Shown here one piece after another: positions 40,877-49,858 of a DNA stretch of 64,000 bases. This stretch comes from Flavonifractor sp963557075 (lineage in GTDB: Bacteria > Bacillota > Clostridia > Oscillospirales > Oscillospiraceae): contig CAUWDA010000009.1 of assembly GCA_963557075.1 (NCBI GenBank), positions 1-64,000 on the forward strand. The letters are read 5' to 3'. How positions within the stretch are numbered: the stretch's first letter is position 1; each line of letters opens with the position of its first letter. The position numbers were made by a program, and so were the translations under genes. The notes under the pieces were generated by a model that did not search any database, had not been told where the DNA came from, and saw only the letters and a program-made list of their open reading frames with translations.

Positions 40877-41161
40877 ATGCTGAACATCGGTATTCAGTTC
40901 TTCGCCCATAAAAAGGGCGTGGGCTCCACCCGTAACGGCCGCGATTCCGAGGCCAAGCGTCTGGGCGTGAAGCGGGGCGACGGTCAGTTCGTTCTGGCCG
41001 GCAACATCCTGGTCCGCCAGCGGGGCACCCATATCCATCCCGGCGTCAACGTGGGCAAGGGCAGCGATGACACCCTGTTCGCCCTCAAGAGCGGCCGCGT
41101 GAAGTTTGAGCGCCTGGGCAAGGACCGCAAGCAGGTCTCTATCGTGGAGATCGCCCAGTAA
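40877..41161 (+). CDS. rpmA: 50S ribosomal protein L27 with cleavable extension
   Basis: A 94-residue L27. The mature N-terminus AHKKGVGSTRNGRDS reaches the peptidyl-transferase centre. It is preceded by MLNIGIQFF, the Firmicute extension whose QFFA motif is cut by Prp before the alanine. GGAGG lies before the ATG. A terminator follows at 41184. Confidence 0.97.
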   Translation: MLNIGIQFFAHKKGVGSTRNGRDSEAKRLGVKRGDGQFVLAGNILVRQRGTHIHPGVNVGKGSDDTLFALKSGRVKFERLGKDRKQVSIVEIAQ

Positions 41162-41183
41162 TTGCCCGCAATATGGGTACACT

Positions 41184-41217
41184 AAGCCCCGGACGGACTC
41201 CCGTTCCGGGGCTTTTT
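41184..41217 (+). terminator. Terminator after rpmA
   Basis: AAGCCCCGGA pairs with TCCGGGGCTT; five T follow. Confidence 0.9.
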
Positions 41218-41325
41218 CTTTGATCGGATCGGCGGCGGGCGATTGATAATTGCCCCTACAAACAGCCCCAGCTGAGAATGTAGGGGCGGCTATCAGCCGC
41301 CCGCCGGGACACACAAGGAGGTATT

Positions 41326-42606
41326 ATGGCAGCACCCTTTGTAGATACCGCCCGCATCACCGTGAAGGCGGGCAACGGCGGCAACGGCGCGGTGGCCTTC
41401 CACCGGGAGAAATATGTGGCCGCCGGCGGACCGGACGGCGGGGACGGAGGCCGGGGAGGCAGCGTGATCCTGGAGATCAACTCCCACATGTCCACCCTGA
41501 TGGACTTCCGCTATAAGCGCAAGTACGTGGCGGGCAACGGTATGGACGGCCAGGGCAAGCGCTGCTCCGGCAAGGACGGGGAAGATCTGGTCATCAAAGT
41601 GCCTCGGGGCACCGTGGTGCGGGACGCCGAGACCCAGGAGATCATCTGCGACATGTCGGAGACCGACCGCTTCGTGCTGGCCAGGGGCGGCAACGGCGGC
41701 TGGGGCAATAAGCACTTTGCCACCCCCACCCGGCAGGTCCCCCGCTTTGCCAAGGCCGGGCTGCCCGGCCAGGAGCGGCAGGTGATCCTGGAGCTGAAGC
41801 TGCTGGCCGACGTGGGCCTGGTGGGCTTCCCCAACGTGGGCAAGTCCACCCTGCTCTCTGTGGTCTCCAAGGCCCGGCCCAAGATCGCCAACTACCACTT
41901 TACCACGCTTTTCCCCAACCTGGGCGTGGTGTATGTGGACGAGGGTGTTTCCTTTGTGCTGGCCGATATCCCCGGCATCATCGAGGGAGCCGCCGACGGC
42001 GCCGGCCTGGGCCACGACTTCCTGCGGCACATCGACCGCTGCCGCCTGCTCATCCATGTGGTGGATGTGTCGGGCTGCGAGGGGAGAGACCCGGTGGAGG
42101 ACTTCAAGGCCATCCAGGAGGAACTGAAGCAGTACGGGCCGGAGCTGGCCTCCCGCCCCATGCTGGTGGCGGGCAACAAGGTGGATATCGCCGCCGACCG
42201 CACCGGTCTGGAGGCGCTGAAGGCCTATGTGGAGGGGCTGGGCATGCCCTTCTATGAGATCTCCGCCGCCGCCCAGCTGGGCACCCGGGAGCTGATGTTC
42301 GCCGCCGCCCGGGAGCTAGAGCACCTGCCCCCCATCACGGTGTACGAGCCCACCTATGTGGAGCGGCCCCCGGAGGTGGATATGTCCGAGCCTCTCAATA
42401 TCGTTCACGAGGACGACACCTGGATCGTGGAGGGCCCCTGGCTCCAGCGGCTCATGGCCAACGTCAACTTCGGGGACTACGAGTCCCGCAACTGGTTTGA
42501 CAAGATGCTCCGCCAGTCCGGTCTGTTTGACCGGCTGGAGGAAATGGGCATCAAAGACGGCGATATCGTCTCCCTGTATAACCTGGAGTTTGAGTATCAG
42601 CGCTGA
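41326..42606 (+). CDS. obgE: GTPase ObgE
   Basis: Obg is an essential GTPase linked to 50S assembly, stress and, in spore formers, sporulation onset. The 426-residue protein has the glycine-rich Obg fold (VKAGNGGNGAVAFHREKY), the G domain with GFPNVGKSTLL, ADIPGIIEGA and NKVD, and a C-terminal OCT domain. AAGGAGG precedes the ATG. The 109 bases between the rpmA terminator and obgE contain a hairpin CCCCTACA/TGTAGGGG (about 41253-41287). Confidence 0.96.
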   Translation: MAAPFVDTARITVKAGNGGNGAVAFHREKYVAAGGPDGGDGGRGGSVILEINSHMSTLMDFRYKRKYVAGNGMDGQGKRCSGKDGEDLVIKVPRGTVVRDAETQEIICDMSETDRFVLARGGNGGWGNKHFATPTRQVPRFAKAGLPGQERQVILELKLLADVGLVGFPNVGKSTLLSVVSKARPKIANYHFTTLFPNLGVVYVDEGVSFVLADIPGIIEGAADGAGLGHDFLRHIDRCRLLIHVVDVSGCEGRDPVEDFKAIQEELKQYGPELASRPMLVAGNKVDIAADRTGLEALKAYVEGLGMPFYEISAAAQLGTRELMFAAARELEHLPPITVYEPTYVERPPEVDMSEPLNIVHEDDTWIVEGPWLQRLMANVNFGDYESRNWFDKMLRQSGLFDRLEEMGIKDGDIVSLYNLEFEYQR

Positions 42607-42692
42607 GCAGGGGAGGGCCTGACCGGCGAAAACCGCTTCTGAACCGGCGGAGGTTGTCATAAGCTGTACCAACAACAATGGGAGGTACGGCG

Positions 42693-43469
42693 ATGAAGAT
42701 CATTCTGCTGCGGCGAAGGCTGCTGGCGGTGCTGGCCTGTGTGCTGGCGGCGGCCGCCATGCTTTACGCGGTCAACTATCCGGAGGTGGTGAGCGCGGCG
42801 GCGTCCAGCCGCCAGCTGCCCATCTACTGCGTCCGGCGGGACCAGAAGATGGTGTCCATCTCCTTCGATGCCGCCTGGGGCAATGAGGACACTCAGCGGC
42901 TCATCGACATCCTGGAGGAGTACGGCGTAAAGGCCACGTTCTTCGTGGTGGGGGACTGGGTGGACAAATACCCGGAGTCGGTGAAGGCGCTCCACGACGC
43001 AGGGCATGAGATCATGAACCACTCCAATACCCATGCCCACTTCAACAGCCTGTCGGCCCAGGAGATCGCGGCGGATGTAGAGGCCTGCAACGAGAAGATC
43101 GAAGCGGTCACCGGTGTGCGGCCCACGTTGATCCGCTGCCCCTATGGGGAGTATGACGACCATGTCATCTCGACCATCCGCTCCATCGGCATGGAGCCCA
43201 TCCAGTGGGATGTGGACAGCCTGGACTGGAAGGAACTCCCGGCGGGGGAGATCACAAAGCGGGTGGTGAGCCGGGTGGGGCCCGGCTCCATCGTGCTCTT
43301 CCACAACGCGGCCCTGCATACGCCGGAGGCCCTTCCGGGGATCATTCAGTCCCTGCTTCAGGAGGGGTACACATTTGTGCCCATCTCCCAGATCATTTTG
43401 CCCGGGACCTGCGGCGAGGACTATACCATCGACCACACCGGCCGGCAATGTCCTGGCGGACCCGGATGA
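42693..43469 (+). CDS. PdaB-like polysaccharide deacetylase
   Basis: A 258-residue protein with an N-terminal membrane anchor or signal (residues 8-30) and a NodB domain: SFDAAWG replaces the usual TFDDG, as in the sporulation deacetylase PdaB, followed by NHSNTHAHF with the metal-binding histidines and RCPYGEYD. Such enzymes remove acetyl groups from peptidoglycan or related glycans outside the membrane. Similarity to PdaB supports a role in spore or cortex formation. GGGAGG lies seven bases before the ATG. Confidence 0.87.
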   Translation: MKIILLRRRLLAVLACVLAAAAMLYAVNYPEVVSAAASSRQLPIYCVRRDQKMVSISFDAAWGNEDTQRLIDILEEYGVKATFFVVGDWVDKYPESVKALHDAGHEIMNHSNTHAHFNSLSAQEIAADVEACNEKIEAVTGVRPTLIRCPYGEYDDHVISTIRSIGMEPIQWDVDSLDWKELPAGEITKRVVSRVGPGSIVLFHNAALHTPEALPGIIQSLLQEGYTFVPISQIILPGTCGEDYTIDHTGRQCPGGPG

Positions 43470-43854
43470 GAGCCTGCCGCCCGGATACGCGGCGGAAAAA
43501 AGCTGAACTGAGGCGGCTTCCACAGCCTGTGGGAGCCGCCTTGCTCTGTAAAGGAGCCGATTTGACCCGGTCGGGCACGGCCTGTGCCGGGGAGAGAGTG
43601 CCGCGCTTCCGGCCCTCTTTGTCCGTAAATTACAGCGGAAGCGATTGCCCCGTGTCTCAAATTGTGATATTATAATAAAACTTCTTAGGTATTTGGGCGG
43701 TCCCGGCCCATGTACTGGGCTGTTGCAGATGTGCTGCCGCAAGGAGTGCGATCGACCTCTGTGGATGCGGAGGGGGCGCTCTGTTTTCGGCGGATGCAGA
43801 TGGTGTGCGGCGGCGGTTTCTCGGGAAAGGGCGGAGACAGAGTGGGTGAGTAAC
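43470..43854. other. 385-base intergenic region before the LytTR regulator
   Basis: No gene is supported. A 13-bp hairpin at 43512-43540 (GGCGGCTTCCACA with TGTGGGAGCCGCC) probably terminates the deacetylase transcript. TATTATAAT at 43669-43676 is a likely -10 region for the regulator, with TTGCCC (43645-43650) as a possible but poorly spaced -35. I looked for a small peptide gene of the AgrD type and saw none with a ribosome site. Confidence 0.55.
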
Positions 43855-44559
43855 ATGTTTGAGATCGCAGTGGTTGAGGATAATGAGCAGGATGCGAAAG
43901 TCATCACGAATGCCCTGACGCAGTATGCGTCGAACCATCAGCTGGAGTTTCGGATCACCAGATTCTCTGATGGACTCAAGCTGATCAATGCCTACAAATC
44001 AAACTACGATCTGATTTTTATGGACATTGAGATGCCCCACATGACAGGGATGGAGGCGGCCAAGGCCATCCGGCGGATGGATCACGGGGTGACGCTTGTC
44101 TTTGTGACCAACATGGCCCAGTACGCCGTGGAGGGGTATGCCGTTGAGGCCTTCGACTACATCCTCAAGCCCGTCAAGGACTATGCGCTGGCCCTGAAGC
44201 TCAACCGGATCATGGCCCACGTGGGCAGCGCCATGGGGGAACGCATCGTCATTCGCGTGGATGGGGAGACCATTGGGCTCCAGGTGCGGAAGATCCACTA
44301 TGTGGAGGCCGATGGGCACTATCTCAACTGGCACACCCGGGAGCGGGTCTACCGGTCCCTGGGGACGCTGAAATCCATCGACCAGCAGCTGCCGGACAGC
44401 TATTGCGCCATCAGCCGGTGGCATGTAGTCAACATGCAGTATGTCCGCAGCGTTATGGGGGACGATGTGCTGGTGGAGGAGGAGAAACTGCGCATCGGCC
44501 GGTCATATAAGCAGAAGTTTTTGCAGGCCTATGCGGAATATATGGTAGGTGGAGCTTAA
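43855..44559 (+). CDS. LytTR response regulator (AgrA-like)
   Basis: A 234-residue response regulator: receiver domain with acidic pocket EDNEQ, phosphoacceptor D57 in FMDIEMP and KPVKD, followed by a LytTR DNA-binding domain (IHYVEADGHYLNWHT, CAISRWHVVNMQYV). This is the architecture of AgrA and related regulators. Its partner kinase starts three bases downstream. Putative binding repeats lie before the first GH3 gene, so it may control the glycan locus. The ATG was chosen because it begins the receiver domain; the ribosome site is weak (GGGTGAG). Confidence 0.92.
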   Translation: MFEIAVVEDNEQDAKVITNALTQYASNHQLEFRITRFSDGLKLINAYKSNYDLIFMDIEMPHMTGMEAAKAIRRMDHGVTLVFVTNMAQYAVEGYAVEAFDYILKPVKDYALALKLNRIMAHVGSAMGERIVIRVDGETIGLQVRKIHYVEADGHYLNWHTRERVYRSLGTLKSIDQQLPDSYCAISRWHVVNMQYVRSVMGDDVLVEEEKLRIGRSYKQKFLQAYAEYMVGGA

Positions 44560-44562
44560 AAG

Positions 44563-45846
44563 ATGGAAGAATTTCTCTTGGTATATGTCCAAAACCTGAT
44601 GTGTTGCATCCTGTTTTTTGTCAATTTTCCGCGGAGACCGCACTTCGTGCTGCGGTTCTCCGCGGCAGTGTGTCTGGGGGCTGCCGGGGTATGCCTGGTG
44701 GGGCCGCTGCTGGCGGCCTCAGACCTGCTGGTGTTTATCTACTACCTGTTTGAGTTCTGCATGCTGATGGGGATCTTCCACGTCAGCTTTCAGACCAGCT
44801 GGGAGCAGACGTTGGGCTGGGCCAGTGCGGGACGGGCTACCCAGCACCTGATTTACCACGTGCTGCAGCTGATCAGCCTGCGCTTTGATCCCAGCGCCTA
44901 TCTGGAGGCCCGCTTCGGGCTGTATTTCGTGGGGGCGCTCCTGTCCTATCTGCCCTTCTGTCTGATCATCTACCTGGCCTTTTCCCGCAAGCTCAGCGCC
45001 CTGGATCTGGACTGCGAGACCAGCGAGTTCCGCTGGCGGCTGGGGCTGCTCAGCGCGGTCATGGTGCTCATCTGTGTGGGCATCACCCGGCTGGTCAAGA
45101 GCAATCCCGCCCGCCCGGAGAGTGCCATCGTCGCGGACAGTCTGTACGCTATTATCTGCTGTATCCTGTGCCTGGCTATGCAGAGCGAGTTGTATCAAAA
45201 GGCCAGGCTGACCAAGGAGATCGAGATGGTGCGCATGCTGTGGAAAAAGGACAGCAAGCAGCTGGCCGAGCGGAAGGACACCATTGAGCTGATCAACATG
45301 AAGTGCCACGATATCCGCCACAAGCTGGAGGACTACCACCTGCCCATCACGAACGATGAAGAGCTGGAGCTCAAGGCCCTGATCCGTATTTACGACCAGA
45401 CCTACCGCACCGGCAGCCAGACGCTGGACGTACTGCTGGCAGACCGGGCGCTCCTGTGCGAAAAAGACAAGATCCAGCTGAGTTTTCTGGGCGACGGAAG
45501 CCGCCTGAAGTTTCTCGCGGAGGCGGATCTCTACTCCCTGCTGGGCAATGCGCTGGGCAACGCGGTGGAGGCGGTGCGCCAGCTGGAGGAGGAGAAGCGC
45601 CAGATCAGCATGATCATCAGAAGCAGTGGCGACCTGGTGTCCATCAGCGTAACGAACTACTATCAGGGCCAGCTGCATTTTGAGGAGGACTTGCCCGTCA
45701 CCACACGGCCGGACGCGGAAGATTTCCACGGCTACGGCATGAAGAGCATGCAGGCCATCGCTGAGAAATACGGCGGAAAGCTGAAGGTGAAGGCGGAGAA
45801 CGGCGTCTTTAAGCTGACCATCTGGCTGATCGACGACGGTCATTGA
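44563..45846 (+). CDS. AgrC-like GHKL sensor histidine kinase
   Basis: A 427-residue kinase with about six N-terminal membrane helices (residues 1-195), a dimerisation helix with the phosphorylatable H249 in MKCHDIRHKL, and a GHKL ATPase domain with the N box GNALGNAVEAV and GYGMKSM. AgrC-type kinases read peptide pheromones or other extracellular signals; no peptide or exporter gene is adjacent, so the signal is open. A terminator at 45908 closes the two-gene operon. Confidence 0.92.
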   Translation: MEEFLLVYVQNLMCCILFFVNFPRRPHFVLRFSAAVCLGAAGVCLVGPLLAASDLLVFIYYLFEFCMLMGIFHVSFQTSWEQTLGWASAGRATQHLIYHVLQLISLRFDPSAYLEARFGLYFVGALLSYLPFCLIIYLAFSRKLSALDLDCETSEFRWRLGLLSAVMVLICVGITRLVKSNPARPESAIVADSLYAIICCILCLAMQSELYQKARLTKEIEMVRMLWKKDSKQLAERKDTIELINMKCHDIRHKLEDYHLPITNDEELELKALIRIYDQTYRTGSQTLDVLLADRALLCEKDKIQLSFLGDGSRLKFLAEADLYSLLGNALGNAVEAVRQLEEEKRQISMIIRSSGDLVSISVTNYYQGQLHFEEDLPVTTRPDAEDFHGYGMKSMQAIAEKYGGKLKVKAENGVFKLTIWLIDDGH

Positions 45847-45907
45847 GCCGCTGTAAAGCCGGAGAGACTGACGGACAGCACGGTACTTTTTCTGTATTTT
45901 TATGGAG

Positions 45908-45955
45908 AAAAAAGCGTCTGTGCAAGCTTTTTGCGGCTTGTACAGGCGCTTTTTT
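45908..45955 (+). terminator. Terminator after the histidine kinase
   Basis: AAAAAAGCGTCTGTGCAAGC pairs, with two G-T pairs, with the right arm ending in GCGCTTTTTT. Confidence 0.9.
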
Positions 45956-46036
45956 GAGGTTAGGATGGTTGGGTTTTCTGTTGGAAAAATATCATGTATC
46001 TTCATAATGAGGAAAAGTCTGGATATTCTGTTGCAG

Positions 46037-46124
46037 TTCGTGCAAAATATATGCGGCTTGTGCAGAAAATGTTGTTGAAAATAGTGAGTATGCGTATAAT
46101 ACATGTGGCTCAAATGAGCCACAT
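46037..46124 (+). promoter_or_regulatory. Regulated promoter of the first GH3 gene
   Basis: Two direct repeats, TTCGTGCAAAAT (46037) and CTTGTGCAGAAAAT (46057), are offset by 20 bases, two helical turns, and abut the -35 element TTGTTG (46072-46077), which is 17 bases from TATAAT (46095-46100). Repeats of this kind suit a LytTR dimer. The 22-base palindrome ATGTGGCTCA-AA-TGAGCCACAT (46103-46124) covers the expected transcription start, which suits a repressor site. Confidence 0.6.
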
Positions 46125-46148
46125 TATGAGGAAGGAGCGTTATATATA

Positions 46149-48482
46149 ATGAAGAGAATCGTTCCCTTGCTGCTCTCCACGGCCATGATTGTCTCCCTGG
46201 CCACCTCCTGCTCCAGCACGGAGGACCCCAAGCAGTCCGCGACCCCGGCCCTTGAGGACAGCTATATTGCTGCTCCCCACACCGCCGACGCCACCCAGAC
46301 TCCCACCGAGTATCTGGCCCCCGCCTTCTACCACAATGAGGACGGCCCCACCATCAGCGTCGTGTACAACGGTGTGATCGTGAAGGACGGAAAGTACTTC
46401 CGTGACAGCAACAACGACCAGAATCTGGACGCTTTCGAGGATTGGCGTCTGAGCACCGAGGAGCGTGTTGCCGATCTGCTGGGCAAGATGACCCAGGAGC
46501 AGCGCATCGGCCTGCTGAGAAACGCGCTGGTGACCAGCCCTGCTGCTGCCACCGCCGACGAAGTTTATGACGAGAACGGCAACGTGATCCTCAGCCAGCT
46601 GGTTACCCTGGAGACTGGTGAGGCTCCTGAGGATGCCGCTTCCGCGATGGGCAGCGCCTACGCCGCCGACGCCATCCTGAACGCTTATACCCGTTCCGGT
46701 GTTATCCGTAAGGATACCGACACCGAGACCGGCGCCCTCTTCAACAATACGCTGAACATGATGGCTGAGTATGTGGGCGTTACCAAGGGCGAAGTTACCA
46801 TCCCCTACATGCTCATCTCCAATCCCATGACCAACGGCTATCCCTCCGCGCTGGGCTTTGGCGCCGCGGTCACCGGTGACGGTAACGCCGACGCCCTGCA
46901 GGCCTGGGCTGAGGTGGACGCCGCTATCTGGGACGCCAAGGGCATTCACCACATGTACGGTCCTCAGATCGACCTGGTGACCGACCCCCGCTGGTCCCGT
47001 AACAGCACCACTTACACCGAGAATCCTGAGGTGATGGCTCAGGTCGCCACTGCTCTGATCAACGGCTATCAGCACGGCACCGACGGCGCCCAGGTTGGCG
47101 ACGTGGCCCTCATCATGAAGCACTTCCCCGGCGACGGCGCTGCCCAGAACGGCTTCGAGAGCCACAACAAGCTGGGCGAGTGGCGTGTGTACTCCACCGA
47201 GGGCTCCCTGGAGAAGTACCAGCTGGTGGGCTTCAAGGCCGCCATTGACGCCGGCGTGGCTGGCATCATGCCCGGCTACTCCCGTCCTGCCACCGATGCC
47301 CGCAGCGCTCCCCAGAGTGTCAACGGCATCCTGCTCGAGCCCGATGAGATCGGCAACGCTTACAACACCACTATGATCGAGCTGCTGCTGAAGGACATTA
47401 TGGGCTTCGACGGCTTCATCAACTCCGACTCCAACATTGTCACCAAGCAGCTGTGGGGTACTGAGGACATGACCGAGGCCGAGCGCTATGCTCTGGCGAT
47501 CAACGTGGGCGCCGACGTGATCGGCGACGGCTTCAGCCCCGTTGTGGATTACACCGCTGTTACCGAGGCTGTTACCTCCGGTCTGGTGACCGAGGAGGCC
47601 TTTGACCGCGCCACCACCAAGCGCATGTCCTCCTGGATCGACCTGGGCATGTTCGAGAATCCCTACCGCGATCCCGCTGAGAGCAAGGCTGTGGGCGAAG
47701 AGTACGCCCAGAACCGCGCTGACAGCAAGACCGAGTTCAACCGCAAGTCCGTGGTCATGATGAAGAACTCCGAGAGCACCCTGCCTCTGGCCGAGGGCCT
47801 GAAGGTGTATGTGCAGAAGTTCACCAACGACGGCACCGGCACTGAGGAGACCTGCGCCGAGGCCCTGACCGCCATGGGCTACACCGTTGTGGAGGACTAC
47901 AACGAGGCTGACGTGGCCATCCTGATGGTGGTTCCCGCCGCCTTTGCCAACGGCGACCCCTACATGCACGTGCTCGACCTGGTGGAGGACGCTGAGCTGG
48001 AGGAGTACAACATCGACGCCGGTGAGAAGACCGGCGAGACCGTGGATGTGACCACCGTGGCCGATATTGACGACGTTAAGAAGATCGCCGACGCGGTCCA
48101 CGCCAACGGCGGCAAGGTCATCGGCACCATCAACATCTCCAGCCCCTGGATCCTGAGCAACCTGGAGCCCTACTGCGACGCCCTGCTGGGCACCTTCACC
48201 ACCTCCAACGAGGCTGTGGCTGATGTGATCACCGGCGCTTACGCCCCCACCGGCAAGCTGCCTGTGACCATGATCTCCTGCAACGAGGTCATCGCTGTGA
48301 ACAACGAGACTCTGGAGGACGGCAAGACCTATCCGATCTGTGCCTCTCCCAACGATGTGCCTGGCTACGACAAGGATCAGTACATGGACGCTGACGTGCT
48401 GGCTCAGTCCCCCTCCGGCTCCTACGCCTATAAGGACGCCGACGGCAACGTCTATCAGTCCGGCTTCGGTCTGAGCTACTAA
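46149..48482 (+). CDS. GH3-family lipoprotein glycosidase
   Basis: A 777-residue protein with a lipoprotein signal (ATSC, cysteine about residue 21) and a normal-order GH3: N-terminal TIM barrel containing KHFPGDG (about residue 324) and the probable nucleophile D427 in GFINSDSN, then the alpha/beta sandwich domain (KSVVMMKNSE to YQSGFGLSY). The tryptophan usually following the nucleophile is serine. GH3 enzymes release glucose, xylose or hexosamine residues; specificity is unknown. Codons such as GTT, GCT and CGT are far commoner than in neighbours, as in ribosomal protein genes, suggesting high expression. Confidence 0.88.
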   Translation: MKRIVPLLLSTAMIVSLATSCSSTEDPKQSATPALEDSYIAAPHTADATQTPTEYLAPAFYHNEDGPTISVVYNGVIVKDGKYFRDSNNDQNLDAFEDWRLSTEERVADLLGKMTQEQRIGLLRNALVTSPAAATADEVYDENGNVILSQLVTLETGEAPEDAASAMGSAYAADAILNAYTRSGVIRKDTDTETGALFNNTLNMMAEYVGVTKGEVTIPYMLISNPMTNGYPSALGFGAAVTGDGNADALQAWAEVDAAIWDAKGIHHMYGPQIDLVTDPRWSRNSTTYTENPEVMAQVATALINGYQHGTDGAQVGDVALIMKHFPGDGAAQNGFESHNKLGEWRVYSTEGSLEKYQLVGFKAAIDAGVAGIMPGYSRPATDARSAPQSVNGILLEPDEIGNAYNTTMIELLLKDIMGFDGFINSDSNIVTKQLWGTEDMTEAERYALAINVGADVIGDGFSPVVDYTAVTEAVTSGLVTEEAFDRATTKRMSSWIDLGMFENPYRDPAESKAVGEEYAQNRADSKTEFNRKSVVMMKNSESTLPLAEGLKVYVQKFTNDGTGTEETCAEALTAMGYTVVEDYNEADVAILMVVPAAFANGDPYMHVLDLVEDAELEEYNIDAGEKTGETVDVTTVADIDDVKKIADAVHANGGKVIGTINISSPWILSNLEPYCDALLGTFTTSNEAVADVITGAYAPTGKLPVTMISCNEVIAVNNETLEDGKTYPICASPNDVPGYDKDQYMDADVLAQSPSGSYAYKDADGNVYQSGFGLSY

Positions 48483-48523
48483 GTTAGTCTGTTTTCTGTC
48501 CGGGTGACAGTCCGGGCGAAACG

Positions 48524-48562
48524 CATGGGACAGGCCTCTCATACCGGAGGTCTGTCCCCATG
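48524..48562 (+). other. Hairpin after the first GH3 gene
   Basis: CATGGGACAGGCCTC pairs with GAGGTCTGTCCCCATG (one bulge). No T run follows, so an mRNA-stabilising or partially terminating role is likelier than full termination. Confidence 0.6.
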
Positions 48563-48613
48563 TGGTTATTACCAAGTTAATTGATCATCGAATTAGAAAA
48601 GGAGCGAATTACT

Positions 48614-49330
48614 ATGAAAAAGATCCTCAGCCTTTCTCTGGCGCTGAGCCTGGCCATGCTGGCCGGCTGCTCCAGCCAGCCCGCCCCCAACACCGAGAGC
48701 GCCAAGCCCTCCGAGAGCGCCCAGGTCGTCGAGTCCTCCAAGCCCGTTGAGAACAACGAGAGCAACTCTGCCGCCGAGGGCCCCGTGGCCCTGGACTTCA
48801 ACAGCGAAGTCACCGCCATGGAGGGCGAGTGGGTCCTGTCCCAGGTGTACGCCGAGGGCAACACCACCGACGCCGCCGCTGACGCCATGTCCCTGAAGAT
48901 CACCATGGAGCTGGATCCCTCCGAGCTGGTGGATGAGGCTGCCTACATCCACAACCAGGTGTACAACCTGACCGGCTACCTGACCTTCGGCATGGACGAG
49001 ATCGTGCAGACCCTGGCCGCCGACGAGGTGGAGGAGTACAAGGGTTCCACCAGCTGGGCCGACTTCCCCCAGGGTGAGGTCGTGTCCGACGGCGACTTCT
49101 TCAAGCAGCCCGGCCCCGCCACCATGCGCTTTAAGGACGTGGACGACTACGGCCTGTTCCTGGACAAGGTGGCCGGCGTGTCCGCTGACCTGGACACCAC
49201 CGAGAAGACCCTCATCATCGGCATGAACGGCGACGGCCAGCTCCTGCTGGGCGCCAGCGAGGAGCATCTGGAGCGCCCCGGCACCGAGGGTGACTGGACC
49301 TACTGCATGATCTTCAACAAGGCCGCCTAA
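48614..49330 (+). CDS. Uncharacterised lipoprotein of the glycan locus
   Basis: A 238-residue protein with a clear lipoprotein signal (LAGC, cysteine about residue 19), a Ser/Glu-rich linker, and a domain of about 180 residues beginning EGEWVLSQVYAEGNTTD, a pattern reminiscent of lipocalin-like surface proteins. No family is certain. AAAGGAG precedes the ATG. It lies between the two GH3 genes, so a surface glycan-binding or accessory role is possible. Confidence 0.7.
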   Translation: MKKILSLSLALSLAMLAGCSSQPAPNTESAKPSESAQVVESSKPVENNESNSAAEGPVALDFNSEVTAMEGEWVLSQVYAEGNTTDAAADAMSLKITMELDPSELVDEAAYIHNQVYNLTGYLTFGMDEIVQTLAADEVEEYKGSTSWADFPQGEVVSDGDFFKQPGPATMRFKDVDDYGLFLDKVAGVSADLDTTEKTLIIGMNGDGQLLLGASEEHLERPGTEGDWTYCMIFNKAA

Positions 49331-49370
49331 GTAAAGGCCCTTCCGCATTTTATCACCTGGTCATTTCCTG

Positions 49371-49398
49371 GCCGGACGGGCGGCTGCGCCCGTCCGGC
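49371..49398 (+). other. Intra-operon hairpin
   Basis: GCCGGACGGGCG-GCTG-CGCCCGTCCGGC, 12-bp perfect stem directly before the ribosome site of the next gene; no T run. It may set the ratio of upstream to downstream mRNA. Confidence 0.6.
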
Positions 49399-49418
49399 TG
49401 CCGAGAGGAGCGTTTTCT

Positions 49419-49826
49419 ATGAAGACACCCAAAAAAGCGCCCGGCTTCTATATCACCCTCGTCTCCTGCGTGCTCGCCATCGCGACTGCGATCTGCTACG
49501 GCGTGCTGTTCAAGGGGATCGAGTACAAGGAGCCTGTATTTGACCTGCGCATCTGCGTCATCATGGCGACAGTTGGCGTGGTCGCTGCCGTTCTGCTGCT
49601 GCTGAATGAGCGCACGGCTGGTTTTGCCCCGGCCCTTCTCTGCCTTGGCAGCGGCATTTCTTTCATGCTGTTCATTAAAATCGCAATTTGGCCGGTTTCC
49701 GATACGATCTACGGGATCGAGCCCTTCCCCGCAATCAAGCAGCTGGTACTCTGTGCCGTGCTGCTGCTGGTCACCCTGGTGATCTCTGAAGTGGTACTGT
49801 ATCTGAGAAAGTACCGGTCTGCCTAA
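49419..49826 (+). CDS. Four-helix membrane protein between the GH3 genes
   Basis: A 135-residue protein with four transmembrane helices (about residues 10-31, 45-62, 70-90 and 107-128) and basic ends. I recognise no family. GAGAGGAG precedes the ATG. Its stop is followed after 32 bases by the membrane-anchored GH3, so it may help place or assemble that enzyme. Confidence 0.68.
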   Translation: MKTPKKAPGFYITLVSCVLAIATAICYGVLFKGIEYKEPVFDLRICVIMATVGVVAAVLLLLNERTAGFAPALLCLGSGISFMLFIKIAIWPVSDTIYGIEPFPAIKQLVLCAVLLLVTLVISEVVLYLRKYRSA

Positions 49827-49858
49827 TGGGAAACAACGCGCAGAGAGGAGCACATCCA

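Noticed and set aside
43470..45846. Complete agr quorum-sensing system
   Set aside because: Only kinase and regulator are present; no AgrB-like protease or AgrD-like peptide with a ribosome site is visible nearby.
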